DNA of 64,000 nucleotides from positions 372,001 to 436,000 of the forward strand of contig JAETXT010000011.1 of the NCBI GenBank assembly GCA_019188255.1, in the 5' to 3' direction. Shown here piece by piece: positions 1 to 10,859 of this stretch. The notes beneath the pieces are model-generated. The model saw nothing but the letters and a program-made list of their open reading frames with translations, made no database searches and was not told where the DNA came from. How positions within the stretch are numbered: the first letter of the stretch is position 1; every line of letters starts with the position of its first letter. Origin of the DNA: Verticillium longisporum. Taxonomy: Eukaryota; Ascomycota; Sordariomycetes; Glomerellales; Plectosphaerellaceae. A program made the translations under genes and the position numbers.

Positions 1-1581
1 TGAGATGCTCGTCAACGACAGCCATGCCGTCCTTGTGAACGTCACCCATCTTAGTGGTGCCGCAAGGGTGGTAGACGGTGTGGGCGGCGCGGCGGGCGTA
101 CTCGGACAGGGCCTCGTCGGTCTGAATATCAGGGCCGGGAGCAACCTCCTTGGCGATCCAGTCCTTGAAGGGAGCCTGCTCGGCAACCTTGCGGGCAGCG
201 CGCATGCCGTAGACGAGAGTGGCGGCATCGTAGCCCTCGGGGTCGGTGAAGTAGCGGAAGTCAAGCGCGGGCTTGACCTTGGGGTCGGCGGAGGTCAGGT
301 AGATGCGACCACGCGAGCGGGGACGAGGAATGTTGGGGGTCATGCAGAACGTGTAGCCGTCCTTCATCTCGGGGTATCCGAGACGACCGGTGTTCAGAGT
401 GAAGGGGATCTGGTAGCAGTGCATCATGACGTCGGCAATCTGACCTTCGGCGAGACCTTGGGGGTTGGCGGCGCTCTGAGTGGCACCGGCGTTGGGAGCC
501 TCACGGCGCAGGAAGATGCCAGCGTCGGAGTCCATGGTGGTCTGGTTTTCAGGCACCTTCTTGTTGAGCTCCCAGAGAATGATGCTCTCAGGGTGGTCCT
601 GGAGGTTCTCGCCAACGCCGGGGATGTCACGCACCACCTCAATACCGAGATCGCGGAGCTGCTGAGCAGGACCGAGGCCAGAGTGCAGCATGAGACGCGG
701 GGTGTCAACGGCACCGGCACAGAGGATGGTCTCGGCCTTGGCGTTGACGGTGTGGCTGGTACCGTCCTTGAGAGTCAGGTTGATGCCAGTCACGGCGTCA
801 TCCTTGACGTTGATGCGCGAAACCCAAGCGTTCGTGAGGACAGTCAGGTTGGGGCGCTTCTCCTCGCCGCGGAGGATGGGGTGAATGTACGCCACCGAGG
901 CCGAGGAGCGCTGGCCGTTGTCGGGGTTGTAGGAGACGGAGAAGAAACCAACACCTTCGGTCAGCGAACCGGTGTCCTTGATGTGACGGTTGAAGTCGGG
1001 GATGACAGGGACGTTGAGAGCAGAGGAGCAGGCGAGGACCCAATCCTTGCACAGCTGGTTACGGTGGCGGGCGTGAACGGGCTGGACGGTGTTGCGGAGG
1101 CGGTCGAGGACGCGCATGAAGACGGGGAAGGTCCAACCCTTGGCACCGAGCGACTGCCAGATGTCGAGATCATGCTCAAACGGGCGGAACGAGATAAGGG
1201 TGTTGTGAGAAGAGCAGCCACCGAGCACCTTAGCGCGAGAGTGACGGATGTGTGAGTTGCCTGTGCGTGAGAGAGAGAAAGGGGCCGCTGTTAGCCTCCG
1301 GCAGTGAGGGTGGGAGATAAGGGATAGCACATACCCATGGGCTGCTCGGTAGTGGGGTAGTCGTAATCCAGCTCGCCGCCAAGCAGACCCAACCACTTGC
1401 GCAGATCGAGGACGCGATCGTCAGTAAAATCGCTGGGACCGGCCTCGATCAGGAGGATGTTCTTGCGAGGGAGATACTCGGCAAGACGGGCAGCAATGAC
1501 ACAGCCGGCCGTACCACCGCCAACAATGACATAGTCGTACTTGTTGACGTCGGCCGCGGGAAGGTTATCGGTGGTGGCCAT
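1..1581 (-). CDS. Choline oxidase (GMC oxidoreductase), C-terminus cut by window edge
   Basis: Flavoenzyme predicted to oxidise choline to betaine aldehyde and on to glycine betaine. Two exons are visible: 1335-1581 and 1-1260, joined across a 74 bp GT-AG intron (1261-1334) that restores the frame Met-Gly-Asn-Ser-His. The N-terminus carries the FAD-binding VIVGGGTAG dinucleotide motif and later LIEAGP. The block [20 protein letters not shown] closely matches bacterial choline oxidase, including the His (about residue 101) that binds FAD covalently in that enzyme. YHPCGT near residue 480 holds the catalytic His of the family. The final catalytic Asn segment, about 40 residues, lies left of base 1. 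It is divergent from the betaine aldehyde dehydrogenase gene, and the pair forms one pathway. An alternative is another GMC alcohol oxidase, but the choline-oxidase-specific block and the neighbour argue for choline oxidase. Confidence 0.88.
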
Positions 1582-3532
1582 GGTGATGGTGTCTGGCGGG
1601 GACTAGGTGGTCAGATGCTGGTGTCCGGGGCGAGAGTGGTCAATGGCGATCGTCAAGTCGTCGATGGAGAGGGGAGGGAGGGTATCTCAGATGGTAGACG
1701 ACGACGCTAGGAGAAGAAGAAGTTGGAGTACTGAGAGCAAAGGGCAAAAAGGAGGGGGGTAGAGAAGAAAGAGACGATGGCGGAATGTTCAGCTTTTTAT
1801 CTAATACGGCGTCCATGAGTGGTCGACACCAATGGCGAGCTGACAGACCGATTGACTGATCGATCAGACCAGGGGCCAGCTAGCCGGGTGCTGGTGTCTG
1901 TCCGTCCGATGCATAAAGCCAGTACCGTCAGCTACCAGCACCGGCATGCCGAAGCAGCAACAAGGCGGGGTGACATGATGGTCAATGTTCGCCGTCTCAT
2001 GGCCCACAAAAGCCATGGCGCCAACGCGGGCAATCGGGTGGAAAGAGAGATGGCCGGGGGCGTAACAGGGCGGTGAAAACGGCGCAGTCTCGTGGCCTTG
2101 ACTCGCGGGCGGGCACTCGATTAGAGGCCGGCGCTGTGGAAAAATCAGGGATGATGATGTTTTGCTCGATGCTTGGTGGCTTGGAGTATGGAGTTGAGGG
2201 CAGGGGAGGGGCAGGGAAGGGTTCCCGCGTGGCCGGGCACTTTAGGGAACCCTGGATGTGACGGTGACCCTTTTTTTCTTCATGTTGCTGTCAGTCGACG
2301 ACCCTGATTTCGACCCTTGCCTGGGAAAGGGTTGCGATCGACGGCGGCCGTGGTGAACAGTTCTCTGGGCGTTTCCGTCGACAAAAAGGCTTCCATGATC
2401 AATCGAGGGGACTTCGGGTTTGGCCTGGAGAGAGCCTGTGCCGGCAAGCCCGAGCTTGGTGGTGCCTTGGGTCTTGGTACCAAGGAGCCACTGGGTCTGA
2501 GGAAGTGACGGTGGAGCAGAGGTACCAGATCGATGCAGCAGGAGCGGAGCACCACACGGCAGGAGGTCCCCATAATCTTACGAGGCTACCAGAAATGTCC
2601 CTGCATGTCGTGACGTAGTGGTTGCTCCGCTATGTGGGCTGCCGAATGACAGGCAGAAGGAAAAAAATCTGCAAAGAGACTGGCAAGACTGGGCACTTGC
2701 ACTGACACCGCGTCTCGTTGTCTCTCCACCCGGAACCATCGCTGTGCTCACCATTGCCAGCCATTGGTTGCTTGCCTCACGGGCTGCAACGCTTGCTGCC
2801 AAGCACCCGTTTCCAGCCTTTCCACTGGGGAGACTCCCAGGGCTCGAGAGCTCCACGAGCGAGGTACGTGCTCAAGGTGCTGTCTGTAGGTATCTAGCCT
2901 GCTAGCGTGTGGGTGGCGCCTTTGGCTTGAGGTAAGAGCAGCAAGCATACCGGTACGTATCCTTTACCGGAGCGGGCAAGTGCGAGTGCAGCCCACACAG
3001 CCCAGAGCAGGCAGTTGCAGCCAACAATCAGACACCAGAGCAAGGCAGCGTCGGCAGGCACGACTCATGGTCGAGCGGGGCCCGCAAGGCCCGGCAGGTG
3101 CTTGTCGTCTTTGATATCGACTAGCTGCAATCGAGTGCTCAACTCGGCTCACCATCTGACAATCACTTCTGCATCTCTAAAGACAAACTCGGCTCCTCCG
3201 TACCCTCGTGCGTCACACGCAATCTTTGTCGTCTTCCACCCCGTCTGACCCTGGAACCCCAAGACCCAGTTTGACACATGCACCCCTGCTTACTCAAAGC
3301 CAGCTCGGGCATCTGATATCGGAGGAAGAGCTCTCTCTCTCGTCAACACCACATCTCAAGTTCAGCCGGCAGCTCCACCGCCTTGAGAGCTTCACCCGAC
3401 TCCCTCGGCTTTACCTTACCATACATTCATTGCCTTGTCTGCTCATCTCACCTGCAGTTCTTCCCTCTTCCCCTCTCCAGACATCAGCCCATACTCCAGA
3501 CATCGACTTCGCATACCGCCCGCCCGCCCACC
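1582..3532. promoter_or_regulatory. Shared intergenic region of the choline oxidase / betaine aldehyde dehydrogenase pair
   Basis: About 1.95 kb separates the two divergent start codons and holds no convincing gene. The side near choline oxidase has a purine-rich leader on the + strand (pyrimidine-rich in the sense of the gene). The side near BADH is strongly CT-rich from about 3150 to 3530, a common feature of fungal 5' leaders. Co-regulation is an inference from the arrangement; I did not identify a specific operator. Confidence 0.5.
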
Positions 3533-5046
3533 ATGGTCACAATCACCAAGCAGGCCGACCGCCATACCATCTACAACGGTCGCCCCCAGCCCGCCAGTGA
3601 TTCCCCCGCCTCCATTCCCTCCATCGACCCCTCCACCGCCCGTCCCGTCGGCAACGTCCACACCTCCCCCAAGGCCTCTTTCGACGCCGCTATCCGTTCC
3701 GCACAAGCCGCTTTCCCTCATGGGCGGCGACGCCACCTCTTGAGCGCTCGCGCATCTTGCAACGTGCCGTCTCACTGCTTCGCACAAGAAACGATGAACT
3801 CGCCCGCACCGAGACGCTGGACACGGGCAAGCCCTTCTCCGAGACGCAGGCTGTCGACGTCGTCACAGGCGCCGACGTCCTCGAGTTCTATGCCAACCTC
3901 GCTGCTGCCGGTGGTCTTGCAGGCGAGGCCTTCCGTTTGAGGCCCTCGGCTCTCGTGTACACGGCCAAGGAGCCCCTCGGCGTGTGCGCTGCCATTGGTG
4001 CTTGGAACTACCCCATCCAGATCGCTTTGTGGAAGTCGGCCCCTGCTCTCGCTGCTGGCAACTGTCTCGTCTACAAGCCGTCCGAGTTTACGCCTCTGCA
4101 CGCCGAGCCTCTGGCCGCTCTCTTCGCCGAGGCGGGCGTGCCGCCCGGTGTCTTCAACGTTGTCTACGGTGCTGGCGAGGTCGGTGCTGCCCTGACGGCC
4201 CACCCCGCCATTGCAAAGGTCAGCTTCACCGGCCAGGTCTCCACAGGCAAGAAGGTCGCCGGTGCCGCGGCCGGCAGCATGAAGTACGCCACGATGGAGC
4301 TCGGCGGCAAGTCGCCTCTCGTCGTGCTTCCCGACGCCGATCCGGCCAAGGCTGCCGACGTCGCCATGCTCGCCAACTTTTTCTCCTCTGGCCAGGTTTG
4401 CACCAACGGCACCCGTGTCTTCGTGCCCAAGACCATGAAGCCCGCATTTGAGGCCTCGCTGAAGGAGAAGATGCCCCATGTTCGCGCCGGCGACCTTTTC
4501 GACCCTGCCACGAACTTTGGTCCCCTCAGCAGCGACCCTCACCGGGAGAAGGTCCTGTCTTACATCCGCGCTGGTATCAACGACGACAAGGCCACACTGC
4601 TTGCCGGTGGCCCCGACCCCATTCCCAGCAACGAGCTTCCCGCGGGCCTCAAGAACGGCTACTGGGTCCGCCCCACCGTCTTCACCGACTGCACCGATGA
4701 CATGCTCATAACGCGCGAGGAGATTTTCGGACCCGTCATGACCATTCTGTACTACTCGACCGTCGACGAGGCCGTCACCCGCGCCAACACGACCGAGCTC
4801 GGCCTGGCCGCTGGAGTTGTCGGCAAGGACATCAACCTCTGCCACGACGTTGTCGCGCGGCTCGAGGCCGGCATCACCTGGATCAACACGTGGGGCGAGT
4901 CGCCCGCCGAAATGTCCGTCGGCGGCTGGAAGCAGAGCGGTCTCGGCGTCGAGAACGGAAAGAAGGGTCTCGAGGCCTGGGTGCGCAACAAGAGCACGCT
5001 CGTGGACATGAGCGGCGAGGTCGGCACGCCCTTTACAAAGCTGTAG
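3533..5046 (+). CDS. Betaine aldehyde dehydrogenase (with one apparent frameshift)
   Basis: NAD(P)-dependent aldehyde dehydrogenase predicted to oxidise betaine aldehyde to glycine betaine. The ATG at 3533 follows a CACC context and begins [16 protein letters not shown]. The catalytic Cys sits in GQVCTNGTR, the general-base Glu in MELGGKSP, and substrate/cofactor regions include [25 protein letters not shown] and EEIFGPV, as in BetB-type enzymes. Total length is about 503 residues, usual for the family. The frame changes between AQAAFP (about 3717) and [13 protein letters not shown] (from 3721): one base, most simply a C in the CCC run at 3715-3717, is missing. The rest of the protein is undamaged, so an assembly error is more likely than gene death. 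No intron explains the shift because coding runs up to it on both sides. Head-to-head with choline oxidase. Confidence 0.9.
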
Positions 5047-5787
5047 AAAAAGGGAGAAGGGGAACATGTATATTTTTGATGCCTGATGATTTGGGTCGGA
5101 GCCTAGGTATATCTGTTGGATTGGCTGGATCGGAGTACATACCAAATTTGAATGTCTATGCAATGATTTCTGTACTTGGAGGGAAAGACGGAGTACACGG
5201 CCTGACCGCGTTGTGAAGCCGTCACCTGAGCACTATAATGGGGTCCATGAGGCGCATTCAGTATGTACATTCATGCTATTCTATATAAGCCAGCTCGTGT
5301 GGCCCCACATGCCTACCAGGCAGTTGAACCGAACACCCAGCCGTCAAAGCCGGTGAGCAAGGGAGGAGGGGGAAGAAAGAAGACTGAAAACAAAAAAGGA
5401 CAATATCGAAACGACAGTGATACTCCATGAGGGAAGGGGGAGGAAAGAGATTCTTCCCAAACCCAAGTACCTCCCAGTTAAGCCGGAGCAAGTCCCGCCC
5501 TTCCCCGACTACATTTGGTTCCCATGACTCCGAGTTTCAAAATGCGTGTGTCTCCCCCCCGTCTCTTCTTTCGTTGTTTCCTTCTCATCTGTGTCTTGCA
5601 AACGGGGGGTTTGTTTTTCAAACAACATCAACAACATGGTCTTTTAACGCCGTAGCACCGCCCAGGCAATCTCGTGCAAAACCCGCCACCCCCTCCCGCC
5701 ATCGTCGTCGTCAGATTGTACACGTACACGCACACGCACACGCTCGCGCTCGCGCACGAGGTGACGCCTGCGTCTGGGCTGGCGAGC
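5047..5787. other. Convergent intergenic region between BADH and LCB2
   Basis: The 3' ends of two convergent genes meet here. I see no gene. A stretch at 5711-5755 of alternating CACGCA and CTCGCG is a short purine-pyrimidine repeat. Transcript ends cannot be placed from sequence. Confidence 0.5.
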
Positions 5788-7776
5788 CTAGCGCAAGCGC
5801 ATCTTGGAGTCTTGCACGCCGTGCGCGAGAATGTCCTTCATGTTCCAGCGCGGCGGCTTGACGACGGCCTCGATGCCGTTGGCGCGGCGCCACTCCTTCT
5901 CGCCCTCGGGGTCACGCCCTCGGGCAGGGGCTCGGCGCCGCCGGCGATGCCCGTGGCGAACTTGAGCTGCAGAATCACACCGACCTCGTCGCAGGCTTGC
6001 AGCAGGCGGTCCATGACGTCCTTTTTGTGGGCGGATTAAACGCAGAAACGGGCGCGGGAGCTGATGAGGGGCTTGTCGGAGTAGCCGACGACGTCGACGG
6101 CGATCTTGCGCTTGAGCATCTCGTGGCTGAAGGCCGCATCTTGCCGGGGTGGTACAGGGCGATGGGGATGATGGGCGAGTCGTCGTGGCCGTACACGAGG
6201 AAGCCGAGTCGCCACAAACCGAGGCGGAGATAGCGGGAGTTGTAGGCGATACGCTGGAGACGCTCGTCACCCTGGCCGAGGCAGAGCTCACCAGTGATCA
6301 TCCTCAGGGAAGAAAGAATTTGCATGAGGACAGAGGGTGTCGGGGCTTCACCGAGCATCGTCGCGGCGTTGGTACTCCTCAGCTTGTCAATGATGTTCTT
6401 GTTCGCGGCAACGTAGCCACCGTTGGCACCGAAGGACTTGGTCAGGGTTCCCATGAGAATGTCGACGCGGGCAGGGTCGACGCCAAAGTAGTCGCACACA
6501 CCGCGGCCGCGAGGTCCGAGGGCACCAACACTGTGGGCCTCGTCGATGAAGAGGTAGAACTTGTACTTGTCCTTGAGCTCGAGGATACCGGGAAGATCGC
6601 ACATGGTGCCCTCCATGGAGTAGAGGCCCTCGACGACGACGAGAATCTTCTTCCAGGGGCGGTGGGTACGGGGCTGACCCTGCGAGATGGCCTCACGGAG
6701 CTTCTTCTCGAGATCGTGCATGTCGTTGTGCTTGAAGGCGGCGATGACAGCGCCGGACAGACGGGCACCGACACGGATAGACGCGTGGTTGAGCTCATCG
6801 GACAGAATGAGGCATCCCTTGGAGACGAGAGCGGGGAAAGAGCTGGCGTTGGTGACGAAGCCCATGGAGAAGACCATGGCATCAGGCTTGCCGACAAAGG
6901 CAGCAATCTCGCGTTCGACCTCGAGGGACAGGTCAGAGGTACCGGCGTCAGCACGCGTGCTGCAGAAGCTGACACCGTAGCGCTTGACCGTCTCCTCGAC
7001 GGCGTCGGCACAGGGACCGTCGGACTGGGCGAAACCGAGGTAGTTGTACGAGCTCATGTTGAGCGTCTCGGTGGTGTTGCCGGTGAAGTGGTAGGTACGG
7101 ATGTGGTCGGGCCACGTGCGGTCGAGGAGGGAGATGAAGCGGCCGGGAGCGCCGGTGGAGATGCGGGCGGGGAAGTCATCGAGACGCAGTTTCAGACGAC
7201 GGGTGTAAAAGTTGTCAAAGTCGTCGTTCAGGGAGGCGTAGCCGTTGTGGGGCTTCAGGGACTGATAGTGCTTCTTGTTGCCGAAGCGCTTGCCGAAGAA
7301 GTCGCGGATATGGCCGAGGAGGATGAGGAAGAGGTAGCTGATGTAGGTGGTGATGAGGAAGTAGTAGGCGGGGTCGTCGACAATGGGCGCCTCGAGGGGC
7401 TCGCCGTGGTGCATGCTCACGTAGAGATGGCTGGGGTCGGACAGGGGCGCGAACTGCGAGTCGGCCCTGCGCTTCTTCTCGGACTCGGCGGCGGAGGGCG
7501 GCGAGAAGAGGGTGGTCGAGTCAAGATTGCTGTCGGGCTCACCGGCAGAGGCGGTCGACAGGGAGATGGTCGGCAGAGCCATGGCCAGGGGGTGATGTTG
7601 CCCTGCTGCATGGCGAGGAGAGCCTGTTGGGCGGACTGTTCCTTGTTCTTGGGGGACGAGAAAAAGTTGGCTATCCTGTTGCCGGATCTTGAAGGGCGCC
7701 TCTCCTTGTCGGATTGGGTATGAGGCATGGCGGGGGAGGAGGAGGACGTGAAGGGGAGCTTGATTCCTCGGGGCAT
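5788..7776 (-). CDS. LCB2: Serine palmitoyltransferase subunit 2 (LCB2), frame disrupted at four places
   Basis: PLP-dependent alpha-oxoamine synthase subunit that condenses serine with palmitoyl-CoA in the ER membrane, the first step of sphingolipid synthesis. The coding region is one long stretch from MPRGIKLPFTSSSS (ATG at 7776). A membrane segment, YYFLITTYISYLFLILLGHI, follows near residue 130. Then come MSSYNYLGFAQ, FIDEAHSVG, and the PLP lysine in GTLTKSFGANGGY. The end reads NMKDILAHGVQDSKMRLR and stops at 5788. Four lesions interrupt it: a missing base in the C run at 7588-7592 (before LAMALPTISL); a missing base around 6132-6137; an in-frame TAA at 6036-6038 inside the RARFCV-SAH segment; and a missing base in the C run at 5908-5911. 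LCB2 is essential in fungi studied, so these are probably sequence errors, unless another copy exists. An alternative start at 7804 in a different frame would bypass the first shift. Confidence 0.87.
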
Positions 7777-8844
7777 GCTGTGGGTTGTTCGTTTCGGCTG
7801 GCAAGGTAGGAATTACGCTCGGTAGATGAGCTCGCGGGAACGAACGTCTATCAAGGTGAACTGCGGCTTGTTAGCAGGCTGATCATTGCAGTGTTGTGGT
7901 GCTTGACGAGCGATAGACGCGTGGCGGCGTGGCCACGAAGGTAGGAGATGCAGGGGGCATTGAGGAACAAGAAGAAAAACGGCCGACAGCTCGATGAGGG
8001 ACGCACTGACGAGCCAGCAGGAGATTCGGGTCCCAATGCCAGGTAGTAGTCGATTGAATTGGATCTCAAAGGGGGAGGTCGTCTCCCGAGATCTCACCGC
8101 CCGGTGAGAGGGGAGAAAAAAGGGGGCAGGACTGACCTCTGAGCAATGCAGTGTATCGTCTTTGGCTAATGAAAGCTAGAATCGATTGTAGGGCGCGGCG
8201 AACAGAAAGTCGAGTCGAGAGGCAGAGACGACACGATACTGTCGGGTCGAGCAGCCAGGCAAGCGAATAGCTAGCAGGATTGCGCGTCGCCTCGTTGTCG
8301 TTGTCGTGATCGACTTGTGTGCGTGTGTGTGGGAAGGCTGTGCCGGATCCTGTGCCTGAGCCTCTCTCTGTGCCGCGGGAGGGTGGGAGGTGCAGGTTGC
8401 AGGTGCAGAAGGCTGGTGCTTGCCGTGGGCTGTTTGGTTGGGGGGAGTGGGTAGGAAGGCACGCAGTTGGGGCGTCACAGCCGAAAGCCAAAAGCCAAAA
8501 GCCAGGGGCAGATTGGCAGGTGGGGTTCGGGTTCGAGAGGGAGCCACTGGGCGCAGAGCCGGCGGAAAGTAGCTGCCAAAAATTTCGACTTTTCGATGCG
8601 AACCGTGATTGATTGGATTCGCCACCTGCAGACAGCTGGGCAACGTGCAGTGCAGTCCTGCAAGTACGTTGCGTGGCGTTGTAGTTGGTATTTCGGCGGA
8701 TGAGGGGGGAGAAAGTCGTCGTTGGGGAGATCCGACGTCACCGATTTCGAGGAGAGGATTGACGCGCTCGAAATTTATTTCTGGAAAAAAAAGGAGAGAC
8801 TGAGGTCGGAAGAAATGGTGAGCAGTGAAGCCGGAGGAGACGAC

Positions 8845-8849
8845 GGAGA

Positions 8850-8883
<34 letters not shown>
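8845..8883. repeat. GA dinucleotide microsatellite
   Basis: Nearly uninterrupted GA repeat upstream of LCB2. It reads as a CT tract in the direction of LCB2 transcription, so it may form part of the promoter or leader; this role is inferred only. Confidence 0.8.
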
Positions 8884-8885
<2 letters not shown>

Positions 8886-9000
8886 GCAGACCGAGGAATT
8901 GCGGCAAGCTCGATGGATGATGAGTGATTACGGAATGGGCCAAATTGACAGGGGCCTCTCACGAGCACAGGCCTTATTCTTTCCCTTGGATGCTCGGGAG

Positions 9001-9030
9001 ACGGGGACGGGGACGGGGACGGGGACGGGG
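9001..9030. repeat. Hexamer tandem repeat ACGGGG x5
   Basis: Five perfect copies of a G-rich hexamer, continuing into a run of eight or more G. The G runs could form a G-quadruplex; this is a property of the sequence, not shown function. Confidence 0.8.
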
Positions 9031-10088
9031 GGGGAAGGCTGCTGAAGTACCCCGGCGAGTTTCTGATTGTCTCTCGGGGGCCCTGGAAAACAGGCCCTGG
9101 AGAACAGGCCTTGGGGAGAAGACAGGGCCTTGAAAGAGAAAAGAGACTTGAGAGAGTCCCATGGCCATCCCCCATGCACAGGGGCCGCATATCCAGTGCA
9201 TTCCCATCCCGAGCAATCCGAACCGTCAGCGGCGGTCCGACCACTCAACGCGCGCGTCCCACGCCCCAATCTCGGTCTCTGCAGCCTGGCCCAAACCCCG
9301 TCACGCGTGATACGGCTTGGCGGTCGCGATGCACAGAGGCGATGAGCGATGTTGGTCTTGGGCTGGGGTGAACGGCAGTCGCGGGATGGGACCATGGTCT
9401 GAGCACTCCGACTCCGAACCGAGTCGACGATCCTGATAAGCCGCGCGCAGTAGGAGCTGCAATATCGAACGCAACCTAATGATCACATGGAGCGACAAGT
9501 TGGCCGGCAAAACGGGCACCTCGGCGCCGACGATACGCTCTCTACAGTACCTACCTCTGGTGCCGGGTCTTCGCGAACAAAGAGGTGACAGGCATTTCTA
9601 CAGCACCAGTCTAGCTACAGCACAAGTACAGTACCTACCCAAGGTAAAAGGTAGGTGCGAATAGATAGGTAGGTAGCCCGGGATGTCCGGCGCTGTACCA
9701 TGTACCATGGAAGCTCCCGTTGTCCGCTTACTATTTAGCCCACATACTTCCCCATGCAGTCAGATGGTGAGCGAACTCTCGGCATCGTGTCATCATTGTC
9801 CTGGCTGCTACTGTGAAAAAAGTGAAAAAGGGACCGGCGTGTGTGCCAACGCATCATCAATCTGCCGTTTGCGCGCGCGAAGCCCTGCAGCCCTGCAGCA
9901 CTACTGTACGGTATACATGGTATGCGATCGAGCCGTAGCGAGAGAGCATCACGGGGTCATTGCTGATGCTACTACTGCTGCTGCTGCTGCTCCCAAATCA
10001 AGGTTCTTGTTCATCTGTTCGTCCCTTTTGGGGCGAGAGACCCATGCAGGGCACCACTCGAGGCATTCGTGTCTGGCACAACAGGAGC

Positions 10089-10138
10089 ATGGCAGGCATG
10101 GCAGGCATGGCAGGCATGGCAGGCATGGCAGGCATGGG
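10089..10138. repeat. 9-bp minisatellite CATGGCAGG, about 5.5 copies
   Basis: Perfect head-to-tail copies of a 9-mer. Since the unit is a multiple of three, it generates open frames on both strands that should not be read as genes. Confidence 0.85.
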
Positions 10139-10342
10139 GGCATAAGGTACATACCTAGGTTTGAGGTATGAGGCACGAGGCATGGAGGGGAGGCTGAGTG
10201 AGGGCAGCAGGATCAGGACTGGATGCGGGCTGGGACACCCCCTTCATTACGCTTAGTAGTGCCTGCAAGTGCCTCAACCCGGGTGGCCTCCAATGCCTTT
10301 CTTGCGGCATATTTGCTGACATGACCTGCCAGTGTCATCAGA

Positions 10343-10450
10343 ACCTGCCAGGCCGACATGACCTGCCAGGCCGACATGACCTGCCAGGCCGACATGACCT
10401 GCCAGGCCGACATGACCTGCCAGGCCGACATGACCTGCCAGGCCGATACA
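10343..10450. repeat. 18-bp minisatellite, six copies
   Basis: Six head-to-tail copies of ACCTGCCAGGCCGACATG; the last copy differs at its end (GATACA). There are no spacers between units, so it is not a CRISPR array. It lies about 410 bp upstream of the acetoacetyl-CoA synthetase start. Confidence 0.9.
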
Positions 10451-10579
10451 ACCTCAGATGAGCACGCAAGCCACTGCACCCACGAGCCACATATCAGCCA
10501 CACATCGCCCGGACTTCGGGTCGGTGGTGGGGGCGGGGAAACCTCGCTCCCAACAATCACCAACAATCAATCACCACTC

Positions 10580-10632
10580 TTCTGGTTCTGGCCTTGGCTC
10601 TGGCCCTGGCCTTGGCTCTGGCCCTGGCCCCT
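10580..10632. repeat. CTGGCC/TTGGCT-type 12-bp repeat
   Basis: About four degenerate copies of a 12-mer built from CTCTGGCCCTGG and CTTGG units, in the upstream region of acetoacetyl-CoA synthetase. Confidence 0.65.
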
Positions 10633-10859
10633 CGGCTCGGAATGCGGAATGCGACGGCCCAACTGAACGGAAACCCAAGGGACCTGCCTCTCCCGCTCTT
10701 GCTCACCCCCCCTTTTCGGGTTTTGGGGATGCAGTGAACTTCAAGCAGGGCCATTCTTCGAGGCCGAGAAATTTGCCATCACGACGTCTTCGAAAGAGCC
10801 ACTGGCCGCCAAGCTCGAGTGCATCATCTGCAAACACTGCACGCTTCCTCTTCACCATC

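Larger units (their letters stand above)
7777..10859. other. Long intergenic region upstream of LCB2 and acetoacetyl-CoA synthetase
   Basis: About 3.1 kb between divergent genes with no protein-coding gene I can support. It holds low-complexity tracts: a GA microsatellite near 8845-8883, the hexamer ACGGGG repeated five times at 9001-9030, a 9-bp and an 18-bp minisatellite near 10.1 and 10.4 kb, and CTGGCC-type repeats at about 10580-10632. Many ORFs here are repeat translations. Long 5' leaders of both genes probably lie in it. Confidence 0.55.

Noticed and set aside
5..1255. Long + strand ORF of 416 codons at the left edge
   Set aside because: It is the antisense shadow of choline oxidase exon 2; its Val/Gly-rich product has no motif, whereas the minus strand has full GMC signatures.
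3772..5163. 463-codon minus-strand ORF opposite BADH
   Set aside because: Shadow of the aldehyde dehydrogenase gene; the + strand contains the catalytic motifs.
6149..7723. 524-codon + strand ORF opposite LCB2
   Set aside because: Antisense shadow caused by high GC at third positions of LCB2.
10343..10450. Possible CRISPR-like array
   Set aside because: Units are directly adjacent with no unique spacers, and the host is a fungus; it is a minisatellite.
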